A stretch of 64,000 nt of DNA from Panonychus citri. Taxonomy: Eukaryota > Arthropoda > Arachnida > Trombidiformes > Tetranychidae. This document shows, in pieces, positions 31,831-45,869 of the stretch; within the stretch, counting starts at the first letter, position 1, and each line of letters begins with the position of its first letter. The notes beneath the pieces are model-generated. The model saw only the letters and a list, made by a program, of their open reading frames with translations, had not been told where the DNA came from and ran no database searches. Location of the stretch: the NCBI RefSeq assembly GCF_014898815.1, contig NW_026515468.1, positions 682,001 through 746,000 on the forward strand, given 5' to 3'. Both the position numbers and the translations under genes were made by a program.

Positions 31831-34800
31831 CATCGTTTCTATTTTCTTCTCCATGACAACTAATTCAACTTACTCCTATCATCCAAATAATGAAAAAGAA
31901 TAGAAAAGATCTTTTAACTTATCCATTCCTTATCTTATATTTCCATTCTCCCTCCATATGAATTACTTTATATTCAAATCACTGACTTCCTTTTCCACCC
32001 TTGTCTTCCCTCAGCTCATCAGAATCATCATCATCATTTTCTTCTTCATCTTCTCTTTTTTTAAATACATCTCCTTTTCCATGTTTCCTATGAGTTTTCA
32101 TCACTTTCTGCCTCCATAATCAGATTTCATCAAGATAATCATTACCTCAATATGAGACTATCACCATAATGATGATATTTATGATAATATATCTGAAGAA
32201 TTAGCTATCATCATCAACATTATAATAATAATAATGATGATGATAATAGAATTGAATATGAAGTTTCCATGTTCCAACATAACTCATTCCGATTGATGAA
32301 ATATATTCATTTCCATGAAGCCAATTACAGTTTCCCTTCAATACATTGACTTCCTTACCAATGTGAATCTATTATTAGATCAAAAAGCTGAATCAATGTG
32401 ATTTAATACATGTTATATTATAAGAAGAAGAAGAAAAAATCAACTTAATCAACTCTAATTGTGATAAATTGTTTCAACTATTACAACAAATATAAACTCA
32501 AATATTCATTGAATTGCAATAGAGAGACAATAACATGATGGTGAATTCAATTCATTTTTTTCTGTTCATTCTCATCTTAACCATGTTGATGGTATTTACT
32601 GTTACCTAATTGACTTAATCAGTGACTTGTTATTAGTCGTTGGCAAAGTAAATTAACTTAATCAGATGATAGTGAAAAACTAATACAGTAAAAAAAAGTA
32701 CAAACCACAATTAGATTATTACTATTATTTGTAATAGATTTTTGCTTTTGTTTAGTTGATTTCTTTGATTGCTTTTGTTGATTGTTGCTGTTTGTTCAAT
32801 CAACAATAATCATAGTTTTTATTAGTAACAATTATGTGTGAGTATAAATGTTGTTTATTGTATGTTGATGTTACATGTTGTATTTCATGATTGATTTTTC
32901 TCAATGAAATTGATTCAAGTTAATTAGAGGAATTGTAACTATTTAGTTGATTGATTCTTAACAATTATCTTGATCGAGAATCAGATAATCACGGTTTAAG
33001 AGAAGATGATGATCATCATGAAGATAATCATGTTCTCTGTTCATATTTTTAGTTCTCTCTTTTCTTTTCATTATCTTGCAATGTTAATAATTCTATTTTC
33101 ATCTTTCATCTTCTTTGCCATCTCTTCATTTTCACTCTTTTATCATCCATTTCATCATCTCAGCTCTTAATCTCATTTCTTAATCTACTTGTAATCCGCT
33201 TTTGACCCAACATGTTAGACTATTTTGTATTCAGGTCTCAATTTTTTTCTTCCAATCTTAATAATTATAATGATGATTATTGTGAGTCAAGCAAACACTT
33301 GATCTTGTTTTCACATTTAAATTAATCGTAATTATCATCATCTTGACGATGATAATGTTGATTGTGATAGTAATCATGATGGAAACGATAATAGGAAAAA
33401 CCATATTAATAGGTTTTAATTATGATTAGTTGGTGGTCAGTGTTGATGATGATTATCCATGATAATTGTGATTAACATTAAGTTAAATATTATTGATTAT
33501 AATTAATGATATTACTCCATGATTATGTATTCCCATTATCATTAATCAGTTACTAAAAAGCCAGGAAGGTTAATCAGTTAGCCAATGGTCACGATCATTT
33601 TTCTTGATTCATGGTAACACCAACCGTGTTGACCAATACTAATAATGATAATTTGAATATTAATGTTGATTCCAAGTAATGATCAATCCTTTTCATCCTC
33701 TTTCTGTGTTTCCATTTTACTCAATCAACTTATAAACTCCATTCAAATGATGATAATTATTATCACACTGATTATCATAATCATCCTCATTATCATCAAC
33801 ACCGTGTAACTGCTTAACCTTAATACCTTTTGTTTGTATATCTCACGGTGGGCATTTGGTTGTGTTGTTGTTTTTATTATTTTCTGTTGATAATAATAAG
33901 TGAGACCATGTGAAAACTATGTTTCAATGTATTGATGTAAAGATGGGTGGAGTTGAGCTGATGATTATTATGATGAGGATGGAGAAGAAGAAGAAAAAAA
34001 AATATCGATGCTGAGAATGCATTTTGTGTGTGTTGGTCTGCACCATTGGGGGTTATTTTACTTCTCAGTTACCCAGTGAATCCAATTTTCCATGTTGATT
34101 TTTATCCAATAAAGACCAAGATTGAAAAGAGAATCACCTTTACAATAATGACTACAAAATGGATGAAAGATGAAGGAGAGATGAAGGAGAGAGAAAGAGA
34201 AGAGAAAAAATCAAATCTCAATTCACATCTACCTTTATCTTCCTCATCTTTTCTTCCTCTCCTTCTCTCCTTCTCTTACTCACTCACTCTCCTTACTCGA
34301 AACCCATAGATGATCATCTTATTTTATCATTATTTCATTGTTCAGATGACAGATAAATAGGCAAAGTTGCATCCGAATTGTTTTCCATTACAATTGCTTG
34401 TATATCCCCGAAGAAGATGAACAACAAGATATAACCTGGATTAAGTTTTAAGTTGTTGGTATATTTTGTTTTCATCTTCTTTATATATTTTGATCTGTTG
34501 TTATTAGATTTGTACCCAAATATCAAGTTTAATTATCGAGGTTAGTAACCTTAATCCATCCTGGGCAACTATTTTGGGTGGAGAGATTTAAAAGCTGATG
34601 ATAATAACAACAAGAATGTGACAAAAAAAGCATCTAAACCACTTACACCGAAGATGAGGATTTTTTCATTGCTCTTTCACCATTTAAAATGAATATCACT
34701 TTTTTTTACTATTACCTTTTTTTTATTACACTAACTCCTCCTAATCCTCTAATGACAATTAAAGAGACTCTAAGTTTAATTAATGAGTTGCAACGTATAG

Positions 34801-37028
34801 TTAATCCCTTTTATAATGCATGTGTATTTATGTACATGCTCCAGTTGATCTGGTTGAACCACACACTGAATACTTAGAATCAGAATGATATTATTACTTG
34901 TTTTCCCTTTTTGCTATGTTACTATTTCATGATAACCACAAAGTTCACCATAGATGAAGGTAACTGCATTTAAAAACCTTTAACCTAATCTTTCAAATGG
35001 TTCAACTCACAAGTCATGAAGATAACTGATAATATCAAATTTTCCTTATCTCCATCCTCATCCCAAGGACTCAGAATATTATTATCATTTCTTTGCCTTT
35101 CATTATAAGTCTCTGCTCGTTTTGCCTTCATTATATACCCTCATCTTGATCCCTTATCCTTAATCCTCATCTCTTTTTTCATCTCTCTCTCTCTCTCTAA
35201 TCATTTTTATCTCCATCAGTATCATTACAGTTATCATCATTGAGCATCTCTCTTTTTTGTCTTTCTCATTAGTCTCATAATCACCATCTTCCTTTTGTCT
35301 TTTACCATTCTAATCATCATCTCTCATCCTCCATTCTTTCATCATCCTCTTATGTCCAATATGAAACCCGACATCAAGTCATTTCTTATGAATGAATTGC
35401 ATAAATTTCCCACTATTTTTTTTGCTCTCACTTTTTTGTTCGAATTTTTTTTTATTCTCTCATCTTCTCCCCAGGATGAAACTTGATTCCAAAATAATAT
35501 AACTGATGACTATGAGCATTTCATCTTAAGATCTCATCAATTTTCGAAAAATTTGATTCACACCCAATAGTGAAAAGCTTTTATATAGCCTCTCCTTTCA
35601 CCCTCTTCAGAATCTCTTCACATCTTCATCATCATCATCATCATCTTCTTCTTCCTCCTTCACCTTCCTCTTTCATCCTATTGCCTTTGCGATATTATGA
35701 TTTTCTAACTGCGAACACATTAGATCAATATCAAGTTATGTCTCCTTATTGTATATGTTTTATATTATTTTATTTTATGTTTCCATTTAGTTCAATTTAT
35801 CTTTAGAACTTTTCTTTTTCAACTTTTACTCTTTCTTTGTAACAAAGAATGACTCAAAATCTGAAGAATCCATAAAACCTTAACCTCATCTAACCATGTT
35901 CATGATAAAATCAAACCCTGAAGGCAAAATTTTCTCTTGAAAAGAATATTTTCTTCCTGTGTATCCTTTTTTATTCTCTATTTAAACATCTTCAGCATCT
36001 TAAGCATCATTCACATGGAATAAGAGGTAAAAATAATGAACGAGGCTGAATAAAAATCTCCAATTTTAGATGAAAGATAATGTGAATTACCATTGGAAAT
36101 GAAAGTTAACATGGTAAAGAATCAGTAATAAGCTATTCATACAATTGAACTTTTAATATCTCTCCTGAGGAAATTTCATCATGATTATCATCTCTCTCTC
36201 TTTTTCATCTTTCCTTTTGGTAGATTAGACAGAGAAAGTCCAGAGAGAAAGTCATCCTTCATCTTTAGCATCTCTGTGATCTTCTTTTTTTCGTATTAAA
36301 GATTCGTCTTCATCTCCAATTCACCAAACTCTTGCACTTGATTTTCTCATCATCTTCATCCATCTTCTTTTCATCGTATCTTCCTTTTCTTTCTTTCTTT
36401 TTTTCTTTTATTGTTCTTTCTTTCACTTTCGTCAATTATCATCATCATTATTTCATGAGGCAAAAACTCAGCAGAGGATGAAATTGAATTTAAACATCGA
36501 TATTATTTTCATCTTCATCTTCATCATCACCTGAATACAAAGTGCACAGATTAATATGGTTTCCATTAGGCTATTATTTAAGTGTCAGTTCTTTTGGTTT
36601 TGATAACAATTCGGAAACTGAAATGAAACTTTTTCAACACAATCTTCACCTATCATGTTATCTGAGGCAAAAACCATGAAGAAAACCTCAGAATGGAATG
36701 AATTTTCCTCTTCTCTTTTTGTTGCCATTCTCATTCTTTTGTTTCTTTTTCAATTGAATTTTAATGTCAACCAATTTTCCGGAAAACAGAACCAATAATT
36801 TAGGACAATTTTCAAACAAAAGATTCAAATGATCATGATAATAGTATTGATGGTGATTATGGTGATAGAAATTCAGAAGCCAGGAAGATAGAATAGCTAA
36901 TATTTACCATAAGAATTTTCTTGATCATCATCATCATGCTTTCTTTTTATCTAATCACATCTTTTCACATTATCAGCATCTTCTCATCTCCTTTTTTCAT
37001 CCTAATCATCATCATCATTTCGTCTTTT

Positions 37029-37075
<47 letters not shown>

Positions 37076-40000
37076 ATCTATTCTCATGTGAATAAAATGG
37101 ATACATCCTTTTAGACATAAACAAAAGCTTCAACATAACAATATCTTGTTTCCTATTCCTAATATTAAACCTTCTCATCTTGAGGTCTCAATCATCATCA
37201 TCTCCTCCTCATCCTTTTATCTAGGGTAACCATAGAGGTTGATAATATTAATTAGCATCACTATATCACTTTAGTTTGCTCTCTCTCTCTCTCTCTCTCA
37301 CTCACTTGCTTGTTATCATCACACATCATCTTCACCATTACCATCAACCTCAGCATCCCAACACCTCATCATCTCATATTGTCTTGTCATCCTGATGCCA
37401 AGTAACCTTGAAATTAATGTGAACAAGAAAAACCAGAAAAAAAAGATGAGGATGGAGAGATGATGTTCAAAAGTGGCTGTGCATAACTTAACGTCAAAAT
37501 TATCCTCTTTTTTTCATTACACTGTAATTGCTACTCTTTAATCAACGAATGGTATTCAAGTTAAACTCTAATTGAAACTAAACCTTACGAAACATTCCTA
37601 ATTATCAACTAATTAGTGGATTAACTATGAATCTCATTCCCTCTCTTTTTTTATCCTTCGTTAATTTTTAACCTCATCCTTTATTTATCCTTTTTGTTAG
37701 GAGGTAACATTTTGTTTCCCTTCAATACTACACAATGTATTTACTTTAATCGTCATCATCATCAATCTTATCCATCAACTCTGTTAACAATTCAATTGAT
37801 TAACTAACTTAACAAACTTTTCAAATACATTTTCATTATTGTTATCATCATCATCATCATCATCATCATTAATGCAATCCCAGTTTCTTTGTGTTCCAGG
37901 ATCTAATCAATTGTTGTAAATTCACATTAATTTAATCCTAAATCACAAATTTGATTTCCACTGGATTGCAATTTGAAAAAGTTTATTTTCTCCTCTAAGT
38001 CAATTGTTACCCAATTTACTATATATACATAAAATAATCAAATACAATTACCTTTTTACTTTGAGTCAATTGAACAAAATTGAAACAATTTGCAATTAGA
38101 TTGTTGTTTGATTTCAATTGAATCTCCATGTTTCAACCAGTTAATTTGCATTGAAAATTTTTGATAAACATGCAATTTCAAGATAAGTGTTGACACAGGT
38201 AACAAGGAATCATGATTGTTATCACGATTCCTGCATCAACATCAAATTGGAAAACTAATGTATAAGAAGAAAAAATTAGTTAACTTCATCAACTTTACTC
38301 ATCATCATCACCGTCATCATCATTATTATTATCATGAAATATATGAGAGAGAGAGAGAGAGAGTGAAAAAAACTAGACTGTCATGAGGTAAACATGTTGA
38401 AACAATTGAAATTCAGGAGAGAAAAAAATTGAAATGAAAAAAAGTTTAATTGTGTAATATTAATGAAACTGTTCTGAGGCAAGAAAGTTGATGATAATTT
38501 TTCATCTTCTCTTTCCTCCTCTTCTCGAATTAATATCATCTTCTCCTCTATCATCTTTAAGCATCCTCATCATCCGCCTCCTCTTTTCGGTCATTTTTCC
38601 TTTGAAAAGGTAAACGAAAGGTCTAGTAATACAAATTAATAGTAAATTAAAGGTTACAATTAGCCCATTAATGTAGATATTAGAGTTAATGAAAAGGTAA
38701 ACAATTAATTTTTAACAACAAAAGGTTAGCATAATAATAGTGAACAACAATCAAGTAACAACACCTAAGGGTGCAGGTAACCAAAAATCTTAGAACCCAA
38801 GGAACCAGTTTATCTGGAAAAATCTCATTTAAGCCAAGGTATAAATAGTATATCAGAGGTCAGCTTATATTATCATCCATAGTCATGATGATGATGATGA
38901 TTATGATCCTCATCATCCCTCAGACCGCCCAACATCACTTTATCCCTACGGACATTCACCTAATCCTCTTCATCTTGATCATCTATTATTATCATTATAT
39001 TTTCATCATTTTTGCCTCATTTCTGTTCATATAATCTTGCAACACCTTTTATTAGTGAAATCCCGCTTCCATTTTCACTCATGAAATTAGCGATCGCTTA
39101 AAGTCAAATTTGATTAATTAATTGATTCGATTATATATAGAGAGAGTTAATTAATTTAATTCATTTTCTTTCTAATCATCATCACAGGTCGATCCTTTCT
39201 TAAAGAATGGTCTTCGGTAATGTGTGCATCCAAAGGATCTCCCCCTGATGGTCCAGTTTATCCAGAGAGCGGTAATAATGATCTGAGTAACGATCCAGCA
39301 AATAGCAGTAATAATAATAATCATAATAGAGGATCACCGGGTAATCCCCGTCAACCATATCCTTCACCTCGTTGGTCTCAACGTTACCCTCAGCGTCCAT
39401 TGCCCACACCTGATTGGACCTTTAGGAAGCCCTCAGGGTCATTCGATAACAATGATCTGAGTCTAATGTCATCAGCACCTTCACAAAACACTCAAAGTGG
39501 CTCAGGTAAATATTTTCTTATTGTATTTGTTTACCTTTTCTTTTCAATTGAACATCTTAAACCTCTTGAAACTCAATTTAAACGCCTACTCAGTTGTGGA
39601 TAAACTGATTTCTCAGTTTATTTATTTCCACCCTGTTCATTGATTTCTCCATCTTTATCCTTTTGTCATCTATCCTTTTCTGGTTTGACTTGCTCTTTAT
39701 TTACTCTATTTGTCAATCAACTCAATGTGATGGTCATTTTTCATCTTCCTTTTCATTCACTTTCTCACTGGACACACACACACACAAACATAGTATACAC
39801 TTGAATGATCAATTTGACAGTTATGTCCAATTTGTTTAATTGTTATTACAATCAATTGAAATCAATTTCCTTTCTCAATCATTAGGAGCGACTGGTTGAT
39901 CTTTCAGATAATTTCAAGTTAATCATGATTAGTTGAACATTCAAATAATGTTTCATTTATCGTAGTGTAAGGGTGGACCATGATTCTCATAAATCACTTG

Positions 40001-40469
40001 ACCAATCCATTTATTAGATCTCATTTTCAATTGGTCACTTTTATATTATCATTTGAACCTCAAGACAAAGTAAACATAGATTAACCCCTTTTATCATTTA
40101 TTGTTTGTCAACATTGATTAACGGGCAACAGTCAACGGGAACCGGAAATGTCACTAAAAAGCTTTTAACAAAATTGACCTTTAACCTTCTTTTCCTCCCT
40201 TTTCATCATTATCTTCTTGTCATTTATGTTTGTTTAAATGATAATTTCTTATTTTGTTTTCTATTTATTTTATTTTCCCATTTCCATTAGCTTTCAGTTC
40301 AAAGGATCAACAAAATGGGCGAAGTCGCTTTAAATCTGGAAAATCACTTAATCATGGATTAGCTCAATATCCTAATCAATTGGTAATCTTCATGTTGATT
40401 GGTTGCAATATTGCATTAATTGTATTTACTCAATTACAAGGAGGAGGAATAGTAATTGGAATCGTTTGA
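19551..40469 (+). CDS. Ig-superfamily cell-surface protein, six exons, 515 aa
   Basis: Exons are 19551-19799, 21086-21254, 21435-21770, 22670-22966, 39188-39505 and 40291-40469. All have GT-AG introns, and the joined length is 516 codons with stop. A hydrophobic leader (residues 20-40) precedes three Ig domains. Ig1 is split by a phase-0 intron (C63, W74, and C118 in a DEGIWEC motif). Ig2 fills exon 3 (ITCIV to LVCQAEH). Ig3 fills exon 4 (LLRCVID to DTGWYRC). Exon 5 is a Pro/Asn/Ser-rich stalk with an Asn run. Exon 6 ends in a hydrophobic stretch (VIFMLIGCNIALIVF) with almost no cytoplasmic tail, so it is either a tail anchor or a GPI signal. Several N-glycosylation sites (NIT, NVT, NSS) fit an extracellular role in adhesion or recognition. 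I do not recognise the exact family. Confidence 0.85.
31791..31828 (+). repeat. (CT)n microsatellite
   Basis: This is an almost pure CT tract of about 37 bases in intron 4. Confidence 0.95.
37031..37073 (+). repeat. (CT)n microsatellite
   Basis: This is a pure CT tract of about 42 bases, one of the longest in the window. A shorter one lies at about 37,279-37,300. Confidence 0.95.
37844..37871 (+). repeat. (ATC)n microsatellite
   Basis: Nine tandem ATC units near the 3' part of intron 4 are the clearest of the many TCA-type tracts. Confidence 0.9.
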
Positions 40470-43060
40470 AAGAAGTCAAAAGTAATCAAGGATAATCAAC
40501 ATCAATTAATTAATCTTAATGATGCCGGTGAAATGAATTAAGGATAAGCTGTTTTGTCCTAAACAATCAACCAACAATCATGAAATGATCAAAACCTACG
40601 CACGTACTTTACCCAAGCAAACCAAGGGCTTGACATTTCATCACTCTGTCAACAAGAAACCAGATCAAAGGAACATCTCTATTGACTCATGAGATTGCAT
40701 GAGAATTATAATTCAGAATCATAAAGAAGGAAAAAGAAATAATCAGAAATGGTCCTGAAAAAAAGCAATTGAACTTTTTTTCCTAATGAAATGGATGAAT
40801 TATCAGCCTTGAAAAGCTGTTAAGCCAATGGGAAATCGTCCACAATCAAAGTGAATCAAGAAGATGAAGCAAATCCAAATCTCTTAGCCCACCAAGTGTA
40901 AAAGCTTATCCACCCAAGCGATTTATCATTTTCGTTTTACCATCAAACCCCTAAAAGTGATTCAGCAACAATCTTTCATCAATTGATTGTTTTAATTAAC
41001 TGTAACAATTAACGGACTAACAATAATTGTCTCTCTTTCTCTTCCCGCTTCAAACGATTTCAAGCCAATCGATAAAATCGCCTTACAATTATTCAATCAT
41101 CGATTAAGTATCTACATCTGATGGCTAAAACCTAGTAATCTTTTAATTGTGACTGTGATAATGATTTGAGTCTTCAGATGATCTGAAGCTCAGGTTAACA
41201 TAACAAACAGCAATTACAGCGAAGGTAACTCTCTCTCTCTCTCTATCATCATTTTTCATCTTCCTCTGTCAAATCAGACAAAGCAAGTAACATCTTATTC
41301 CTATTGTCAATCTAATCACGATGATAATAATAGTCATGTTGATATCAGAACTTTTTTTGTTCTGTTTACTATTCTGATAAATAGCAAGAAACAGGGAAAA
41401 AAAGTTCTGTTTTCCTTTCAGTTCTTAGACAATATTATCATCACCATGATGATAATAATAATAACAAAAAATTATCTTTTTCGAGAATAAAGAAAATGAT
41501 CTATCATGTCTTTCTCTCTCTCTCTCTCTCTCAGTATCTTTCACTGAACTTATCATGCAAAAAAGTGCAAATTACATGAGGTTATTTCATCTGAATGAAT
41601 ATGTAACACAATCAATTTGAACATATCGATTGAATCAATTTCAAGTAATAACAATATTGTAACAACCTTTTTTTTTCTTGTATCATTATTTTCATCAATA
41701 CCATTATCAACATCGGTCTTGAATCATCAGCTTATCTCTCTCAGGCTATTGGGTTCATCTAATACATTGTATCAGCATCCTCATCATCATCATCATCATG
41801 CTGATTAGATTCATGAACTTTTCCATCCAATCATCTGAATGAGATTAATTTGAATTTCAAATCTAATCTTACTTATCAATATAAATTGTTACCTTTTTGC
41901 TAAATTGTACTTTTTTTCATTCTGTTTGTTTACCGTTAACTTGATGCTTCAAATCATCTAACTGTCTATCAGCTGATTAAATTTACATCAATTAATTTCC
42001 ATCTTGATAAATGGTCTTCTAGTCTGGTAATTTAATTATTGATTCAATGAGAAACAATCAAATTGTATTATCAGATATTTCCACAATTGATTTTAATCAG
42101 TTAATCAACTCTCACTCTTTTTTTTGTGTACACACTATTTAATTGGGTTCGGTATTGAATCTTTAATTGTTGTGGTTAATTTTCATTCAACTGCAACTAT
42201 TTGTAAATTTATTTAAACTTTTAAATCTGTAAATAACTTTGACTATGATAAATGTATAAAATAGTGAAATGTAATATATATAAATACACATATACTTAAT
42301 TAATAAATGAAATTTAATACAATGTAAATAGTTAATTAACATCTTTCACATGATTGAATTTTAATTTAATTAGCAAAGTAATTAAAATGATAGTGAAGGG
42401 AAATTGTTATCACATTTCTCTCGATAAAACTTGAAGTTGATATTTATCCCTAGACGGATAATTAATTTATCAAAAGAGTTGATCTAATCAACAGTAATTA
42501 ATTCTAATCAATAATTTAATCGATGCCAGAAAACTTTTAATTGTTGAGAAAAATTTTTCTCCACAAAAATTGATTTATTAATAGAAAAGTGAGTGACATC
42601 TGGTGGAAGTTTTAGGAAAAAAGAAAAATTTTCCAATTTAATCGGTAGATGGCGAAGTTGCAATGATAACTAATTGTTTCAAATTTAGTTTTAATTGTTG
42701 TGATTAATGTTTTGAATGAGTTGATTGTGATTGTAAGTATAGTCGTAGGACGATTGAATTCATTTATGACGATTATTGTTCATTAATGGTAGACTAATGT
42801 TTCTCATGAGCTATTATTGATTACCAACCAATTAGTTTAGTATCAAATATTTGCCTCTAAGGATAATATGAATTTTGAAACAATTAATTGATTCTTGCAT
42901 GTTCATTAATCAAAATGATTACACAAATTAGAAAATTACTACAATCAAATGTAAATTATATTGGGGAATAAATTGTTTACCCTTAATTGTGATTGATTGT
43001 TAAGGTTAGACAGTTCTAGTTAATTAGTCAATGATTGACACAGAAAAGTTAATCAATCGA
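40470..43060 (+). other. Ig-gene 3' flank, no other gene
   Basis: This is AT-rich sequence with CT tracts (41,229; 41,514) and an ATC tract (41,779). The 3' untranslated region of the Ig gene begins here, but several A/T-rich poly(A)-like signals prevent choosing its end. No coding frame is supported. Confidence 0.5.
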
Positions 43061-43064
43061 AAAT

Positions 43065-43260
43065 ATTACAATTGTGAGTCTATGATGATTGAGAAACTGT
43101 TGATTGTTGCTGAATTAGTCAAGATTTCAGATGATTAATGAGTATAGATGGCAGGAAATAATAACAAATGATCAAAGTTAATTTAGCTAAAGAAAACAGT
43201 TAATTAACCAACAATTAGTTTTTGCATTAGAAAAGTTTTAAGAGAGCAAAATATGGTAAA
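43065..43260 (+). repeat. Third copy of the block edge
   Basis: The stretch starting at GTGAGTCTATGATGATTGAG repeats 16,455-16,645 and 43,825-44,010 with some changes. It directly precedes the stray exon-5 copy. Confidence 0.75.
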
Positions 43261-43283
43261 TATATTTGATTAATTGATTGATT

Positions 43284-43640
43284 CGGTAATGTGTGCATCC
43301 AAAGGATCTCCCCCTGATGGTCCAGTTTATCCAGAGAGCGGTAATAATGATCTGAGTAACGATCCAGAAAATAGCAGTAATAATAATAATCATAATAGAG
43401 GATCACCGGGTAATCCCCGTCAACCATATCCTTCACCTCGTTGGTCTCAACGTTACCCTCAGCGTCCATTGCCCACACCTGATTGGACCTTTAGGAAGCC
43501 CTCAGGGTCATTCGATAACAATGATCTGAGTCTAATGTCATCAGCACCTTCACAAAACACTCAAAGTGGTTCAGGTAAATATTTTCTTATTGTATTTGTT
43601 TACCTTTTCTTTTCAATTGAATATCTTGAAACTCAATTAA
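43284..43640 (+). pseudogene. Stray copy of Ig-gene exon 5
   Basis: The stretch matches 39,213-39,570 with a few changes (for example an Ala to Glu change in the stalk). It keeps the exon end and GTAAAT donor but starts 28 bases inside the exon, so the splice acceptor is missing. It cannot be used as an exon as it stands. Confidence 0.85.
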
Positions 43641-43654
43641 AATTTGTAAATTGA

Positions 43655-45660
43655 TCTAAAATTCAATCACGAAATATTTTCGGCTAAAATAATTGTCTTT
43701 TTATCCAAATTAAGTTCTAATCACGTTCACGCACAATCGATTGACTGATTTGTTTATCAATTGGTAGTGAGAATATTCATAATTCAGAAGTTAATTAATT
43801 GAAAATAATCTTTATTTAAATATTACAATTGTGAGTCTGTGATGATTGAGAAACGGTTGATTGTTGTTGAATTAGTCAAGATTTCAGATGATTAATGAGT
43901 ATTGGTGACAGGAAATAATAAAAAATGATCAAAGTTAATTTAGCTAAAGAAAACAGTTAATTAACCAACAATTAGTTTTAAATACAAACATTTTTAGGAA
44001 AGTAAAATATGGTAAATACATTGTATTTTTAAGCTTAAATTGTTACCAATTAGTTAATTATTCCTAGTGAAAAAAAACTTTGATCAATGATCATTACATT
44101 GATTTTATCTTTTGATTCTGGTGATATTGTTGACCAATTGATATTAAAGTTGATTGTTTGATGAGAATAATATGAGAACAGATTGAGGTTTATATAAATG
44201 ATCTTAATTACAAAAGTTAATTGTGAATTAACTTGAAATGAGTTTATAAGTGTTGATGTTTTCCATTAACCAATTTTCATGTGAATTTGATGATAATTAT
44301 AATGATAAGAGTTGATAATTAATCTAATAGTAAGTAACACCAACGGGAGCACTAGCATAGGGTTCGTGGTCACCGTAGCCACCGGATGAGTGTCCATAAG
44401 ATGGAGCAGCGTATTGATGGCCTGACGATCCATAAGCGCCCAAAATGTGACCATATCGTCCGTGCCCTGAGTTACCATATTTGTCGTGGTTTCCATACTT
44501 GTTGTGTCCATAGTTGGCATGTGAGTCAAGACCTGAGATTTGGAAGAGAACAACAAAATGGTTAACTGACCATTCGATTCACATTGACCATTACAATCTT
44601 ACCATGGTGTCCATGATTATTGTGATGACCCCAGTTCGAACCATGGTCACCATAACCTCCATTATGAGCCTTTTTGGCGTATTCTTTATCGTAAGCCCAT
44701 TGCTTTTCGTAACCATAACCTCGGTTTCTAAGTTGATTAAAAGTTGATAATCATTCATTTGATCATTTGGTGATGGACATTGGCAATGAAATATTAGAAA
44801 TTGTTAACCGTGAAACTGTTATTAATTAACTAATTGCTTAATTGAAGTAAAATTTCCAGGTCAAAAGTTCCAATCCAATGTCTCGGAAAGCTGATTTCAT
44901 GGAACTGACCTGAACTTGACTGAACACTTTTGATTTTGATTTTCTTCTGATCTTTTTGTAAATTGAAATTAACCAATTTCTTGTTCATAATTTCATAGGA
45001 ATAAATTTAAGTGACTGATGGTCAACTTACCTTGAATAAAGTCCATAACCTTGGTTATGTCCATGGCTACCATGTTGACCTCCGTAACCTGCATTTGAAC
45101 CCCAACCTCCATACTTTTTCAATCCATTGGATCCCCAACCATTATCACCATAAGCATCATGACTTCCTATTATATCACAATCAAGTTAATTCGATGCTCT
45201 TTTAGTAAACGATAATACAATTTGTATGATAACTAACAACTGACAATTAAACAAATTTACTAACCATAAGCACCATGACCATTGTCGCCCCATGAGGAAG
45301 CGTGTTTACCATAATCATCGTGACTACTTGATGAAGGGTATCCATAGTGAGATGATGAATAAGCAGCTTCAGCAACAACAAGATCCTTTGTTTCAGAGGC
45401 AAAGCTCAGGGAAAATGAGGATAAAACAGTTAACACAATCTGATAATTTAAGAGAGAAACAGATAATCAATAAACTAATCCGATTGTGAACAAATTCGTG
45501 AGGAATGATTAACGAAGAGACATGGAAAAGGTAAGAAATCCAATTGATGACCACTAGTATAATGGACACACAGGAGAAAGGAAACTTACCAAGTATTTCA
45601 TTTTATAATTTCGTTGAAAACTTTTCTTTTCGAAAAATATTGAGCACTAAAATGAAGCGA
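43655..45660 (+). repeat. Duplicated block, copy 2
   Basis: This block corresponds to 16,280-18,100. It contains the complete form of the cuticle-type gene and extends further at the promoter side. Confidence 0.85.
44324..45601 (-). CDS. Secreted Gly/Tyr/His-rich cuticle-type protein, five exons, 218 aa
   Basis: Exons are 45601-45590, 45439-45265, 45166-45031, 44727-44603 and 44532-44324. All junctions are GT-AG with matching phases, totalling 219 codons with stop. A four-codon first exon plus the start of exon 2 makes a signal peptide (MKYLIVLTVLSSFSLSFAS). The mature protein is low-complexity: YG, GH, NYGH and SSGGYG repeats with many His, Tyr and Gly, ending in APVGVTYY. Such composition is typical of arthropod cuticle or other extracellular structural proteins, including Tyr-crosslinked or metal-binding ones. 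It has no chitin-binding R&R consensus that I can see. A TATA box lies 150 bases upstream. Confidence 0.85.
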
Positions 45661-45750
45661 TAAATTTTATACAATTTCGAGAAACACTGGACACGAACAC
45701 TTTGCGACTTCAAGTCAACCAATGAATGAACATGGATGAGCTTCACCGAC

Positions 45751-45758
45751 TTTTTATA
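45751..45758 (-). promoter_or_regulatory. TATA box of the cuticle-type gene
   Basis: TATAAAAA on the minus strand predicts a transcript start near 45,725 and a 5' leader of about 125 bases. It is absent from copy 1. Confidence 0.6.
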
Positions 45759-45842
45759 CTGAAATTTTCGCTTTTTTTCGACTTCTCTCCAATTAATGTC
45801 CATGAACTTCACTCCTCCTTTTCTCCTCCTCTATTTCAATTT

Positions 45843-45869
45843 TCTCTCTCTCTCTCTCTCTCTCTCTCT
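45843..45869 (+). repeat. (CT)n microsatellite
   Basis: A CT tract of about 26 bases lies just upstream of the cuticle-type gene promoter. Confidence 0.9.

Larger units (their letters stand above)
22967..39187 (+). other. 16.2 kb intron 4 of the Ig gene, microsatellite-rich
   Basis: The phase-1 intron is bounded by GTAAGT and CACAG. It is AT-rich and filled with imperfect TCA/TCATC, GATGAT and CT tracts, which produce many meaningless short frames. I found no internal exon, RNA gene or coding transposon. Confidence 0.75.

Noticed and set aside
22967..39187. Many frames of 60-96 codons in the long intron
   Set aside because: They read TCA and CT microsatellites as Ser/Leu/His-rich strings and lack starts, splice sites and domain patterns.
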